From NCBI GenBank assembly GCA_041485845.1, contig JBGPKH010000494.1, positions 1 to 6,946 on the forward strand: 6,946 nt of DNA, written 5' to 3'. Position numbers and translations under genes: made by a program. Of the stretch, positions 5,183-6,946 are shown one piece after another. Position 1 is the stretch's first letter; each line of letters starts with the position of its first letter. The notes under the pieces were generated by a model. The model did not search any database. It worked only from the letters and a program-made list of their open reading frames with translations, and was not told the DNA's origin. This DNA comes from OMOG01 sp041485845 (GTDB taxonomy: Bacteria; Acidobacteriota; Terriglobia; Bryobacterales; Bryobacteraceae).

Positions 5183-6034
5183 TTAGCCGGCTCTAGCCGG
5201 CGGATCTTTAGATTTAGAGGGCGGGGTTCTCTCAATCTCGCCACCTTTCACCAGCGCATCAATCGCCGTCAGCTTCCGCCAGAAATCGTGCAGCAACTCG
5301 AGGCGCAGGGCGTTGGCGCCGTCCGAGAGGGCCTTCTCGGGCCGATCGTGGACTTCGACGAACACGCCGTCGACGCCGGCGGCGACCGCGGCGCGCGCCA
5401 GCGGCTCGATGAATTGCGGCTGGCCTCCCGAAGCGGCGCCCGCGCCTCCGGGCAACTGGACGCTGTGGGTGGCATCGAAGATCACCGGCCAGCCGGCATC
5501 GCGCATGATCTTCAGGCCGCGCATGTCCACCACCAGGTTGTTGTACCCGAACGAAGAGCCGCGCTCGGTGAGCAGCACCTGGCGGTTGCCGGTGGCCGCC
5601 ACTTTTTCGGCGGCGTGGTGAATATCGTGGGGGGCTACGAATTGTCCCTTCTTAATGTTGATAATCCGCCCGGTGCGGCCGGCGGCGACGAGCAGGTCGG
5701 TCTGGCGGCAGAGGAACGCCGGAATCTGTAGAATGTCCGCGACCTCGGCCGCGGGCTCGGCCTGCCACGCTTCGTGGATGTCGGTCAGGATGGGGAATCC
5801 CGCGGACTTGACGCTCTTCAGGATCCGCAGGCCTTCGCGAAGGCCGGGACCGCGGTAAGCGTCGCCGCTGGTGCGATTGGCTTTATCGAAGGATGCCTTG
5901 AAAACGAAATCGCCGACCGCCTCGCGGATTCCGTGCGCCATGCGGTGGACGTGCGCTTCGCTCTCGATGACGCACGGGCCGGCGATCAGCACCAGCGGTT
6001 TGCCCCGCTGGAATGCGCTGAACTCAATCGGCAC
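5183..6034 (-). CDS. kdsA: 3-deoxy-8-phosphooctulonate synthase KdsA (Kdo-8-P synthase), metal-dependent class
   Basis: KdsA condenses PEP with arabinose-5-phosphate to Kdo-8-phosphate, needed for the inner core of LPS. From the GTG at 6034 the protein is 283 residues, normal for the family. The motifs are GPCVIES near the N-terminus, FKASFDKANRTS, LTDIHE, PAFLCRQTDLL, INIKKGQF, FDATHSVQ and a VFVEVH...SDGANAL end. Cys21, His190, Glu227 and Asp238 have the same H-to-E and E-to-D spacing (37 and 11) as the metal ligands of the Aquifex enzyme (Cys11, His185, Glu222, Asp233), so this is the metal-dependent class. E. coli has Asn in place of the Cys. An ATG at 6097 would add 21 Arg-rich residues that are only the shadow of the pyrG tail, so I reject it. 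The start overlaps pyrG by 11 bp, suggesting translational coupling; gaggag lies 13 bases upstream of the GTG. Confidence 0.96.
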   Translation of the reverse strand: MPIEFSAFQRGKPLVLIAGPCVIESEAHVHRMAHGIREAVGDFVFKASFDKANRTSGDAYRGPGLREGLRILKSVKSAGFPILTDIHEAWQAEPAAEVADILQIPAFLCRQTDLLVAAGRTGRIINIKKGQFVAPHDIHHAAEKVAATGNRQVLLTERGSSFGYNNLVVDMRGLKIMRDAGWPVIFDATHSVQLPGGAGAASGGQPQFIEPLARAAVAAGVDGVFVEVHDRPEKALSDGANALRLELLHDFWRKLTAIDALVKGGEIERTPPSKSKDPPARAG

Positions 6035-6946
6035 GCGAGTACTGCGGCTCCTCTCGCGGCGCTTCCTGAACCTCCTCCGGAACCTCGTCCGGAACATCGT
6101 CCTGGACCAGGGGCGCCAAGCGCTTCCGCCGGTACCCGTAGGAGGCTCCGATGAAAGCCTTGAACAGCGGATGCGGCTCCATGGGCTTGGACTTGAACTC
6201 GGGATGGAACTGGCAGCCGAGGAACCAGGGATGGTCCCGGATCTCGCAGATCTCCACGTAGGTGTTGTCCGGCGTTTCGCCGGTGATGCGCAGCCCGGCG
6301 GCCTTCAGGCGGTCTTCGTATTCGCGGTTGAACTCGTAGCGGTGACGATGCCGCTCGTGGATCTCGCGCTGACCGTATGCCCGGTGGGCGAAGCTGTCCT
6401 GCGCCAGATTGCAGGGCCAACTGCCCAGACGCATGGTGCCGCCCAGCTCATCGACGCCCTTCAACTCCCGTAGCTTGAAAATCACGCGGTGCGATGTGCC
6501 GGGATTGAACTCGGTGGAATCGGCATCCTCCATGCCGCACACGTTGCGCGCGTATTCGATTACCAGGGTCTGCATGCCGAGGCAGATGCCGAAGTAGGGC
6601 ACCTTGCGCTCGCGCGCAAACTGGATGGCGTTCAGCATGCCATCGATGCCGCGCTTCCCGAAGCCTCCGGGCACCAGGATGCCGTCGTAACCCTCCAGTT
6701 GCCGGTCCCAGGCTTCGCCCACGATGCCTTCGGCCTCCACCCAATTGACGATGGTCTTGAGTTGGTGCGCCAGGCCGCCGTGCAGCAGCGCCTCCTTGAG
6801 GCTCTTATAGGAATCTTCGTATTCGACGTACTTGCCGACCACCGCGATGGAGACCTCGTCCTGGGGATTTTGCAGGCGCTCGAGCATGGCGTTCCAACGG
6901 CTCAAGTCGCGCGGCCGGGCCTCGGTGCGCAGAAGGCGGAGGACGA
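6024..6946 (-). CDS. pyrG: CTP synthase PyrG, C-terminal part (5' end outside window)
   Basis: PyrG converts UTP to CTP with ATP and glutamine-derived ammonia. The frame is open to the right edge; the visible part begins VLRLLRTEARPRDLSRW, so the TTG at 6905 is not the real start. What is seen is the end of the synthetase domain and the whole class I glutaminase domain: VGKYVEYEDSYKSL, GILVPGGFGKRG (oxyanion region), FGICLGMQ with the nucleophile Cys, and CQFHPEFKSKP with catalytic His and Glu, then LFKAFIGASYGYR. After this comes an acidic, Pro/Glu-rich tail of about 30 residues ending QYSRAD, longer than in E. coli. The synthetase P-loop lies outside the window. It is first in the visible pyrG-kdsA operon. 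The pairing makes sense because CTP is used to activate Kdo as CMP-Kdo. Confidence 0.97.
   Translation of the reverse strand, partial: VLRLLRTEARPRDLSRWNAMLERLQNPQDEVSIAVVGKYVEYEDSYKSLKEALLHGGLAHQLKTIVNWVEAEGIVGEAWDRQLEGYDGILVPGGFGKRGIDGMLNAIQFARERKVPYFGICLGMQTLVIEYARNVCGMEDADSTEFNPGTSHRVIFKLRELKGVDELGGTMRLGSWPCNLAQDSFAHRAYGQREIHERHRHRYEFNREYEDRLKAAGLRITGETPDNTYVEICEIRDHPWFLGCQFHPEFKSKPMEPHPLFKAFIGASYGYRRKRLAPLVQDDVPDEVPEEVQEAPREEPQYSRAD

Noticed and set aside
6035..6097. Arg-rich 21-residue N-terminal extension of KdsA
   Set aside because: It lies entirely inside the pyrG coding end, is not family-like, and the GTG at 6034 gives normal KdsA length.

Overview
The window looks like a piece of a GC-rich Gram-negative chromosome, most probably an acidobacterium of the Solibacter/Bryobacter type. 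That placement is an inference from the secreted hypothetical protein, the glycosyltransferase-type repeats, the many insertion-sequence remnants and the presence of a Kdo (LPS) gene. No marker gene is present to prove it.

Layout on the + coordinate: (1) 1-651 (+) is the 3' part of a gene made of roughly 72-76-residue repeats, of a type I associate with glycosyltransferase proteins. It ends in a short 21-bp tandem repeat. (2) 644-795 (+) holds a decayed N-terminal piece of a serine resolvase that no intact reading frame shows. (3) 834-4121 is a minus-strand block, read from high to low coordinate: a protein with a degenerate GGDEF domain, then purA (adenylosuccinate synthetase), then 41 bp later a secreted protein of unknown function. 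(4) 4101-4464 is an AT-richer spacer ending in a strong + strand promoter with a perfect palindrome over its -10 box. (5) 4465-5023 (+) is a transposon graveyard. It has a DUF6788-type small ORF, an A8 slippery run with a short -1 continuation that looks like the start of an ISKra4-type transposase, and then, spliced abruptly on, a fragment of an ISL3-type transposase that stops right after its last catalytic Glu. (6) 5183-6946 is the end of a minus-strand operon, with pyrG (CTP synthase, 5' end outside the window) overlapping kdsA (Kdo-8-phosphate synthase, metal-dependent class) by 11 bp.

The functional core is housekeeping: CTP synthesis feeding Kdo activation (pyrG-kdsA), and AMP synthesis (purA). 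Between and beside these conserved operons lie scraps of at least three mobile-element families. The likely story is repeated insertion and decay at operon boundaries. I see no complete new defence or mobile system. The most interesting signals are the GGDEF protein that has lost its whole signature, the hidden recombinase and transposase remnants with a possible programmed frameshift, a helically phased triple repeat upstream of purA, and the near-identical 60-bp duplication in the repeat protein.
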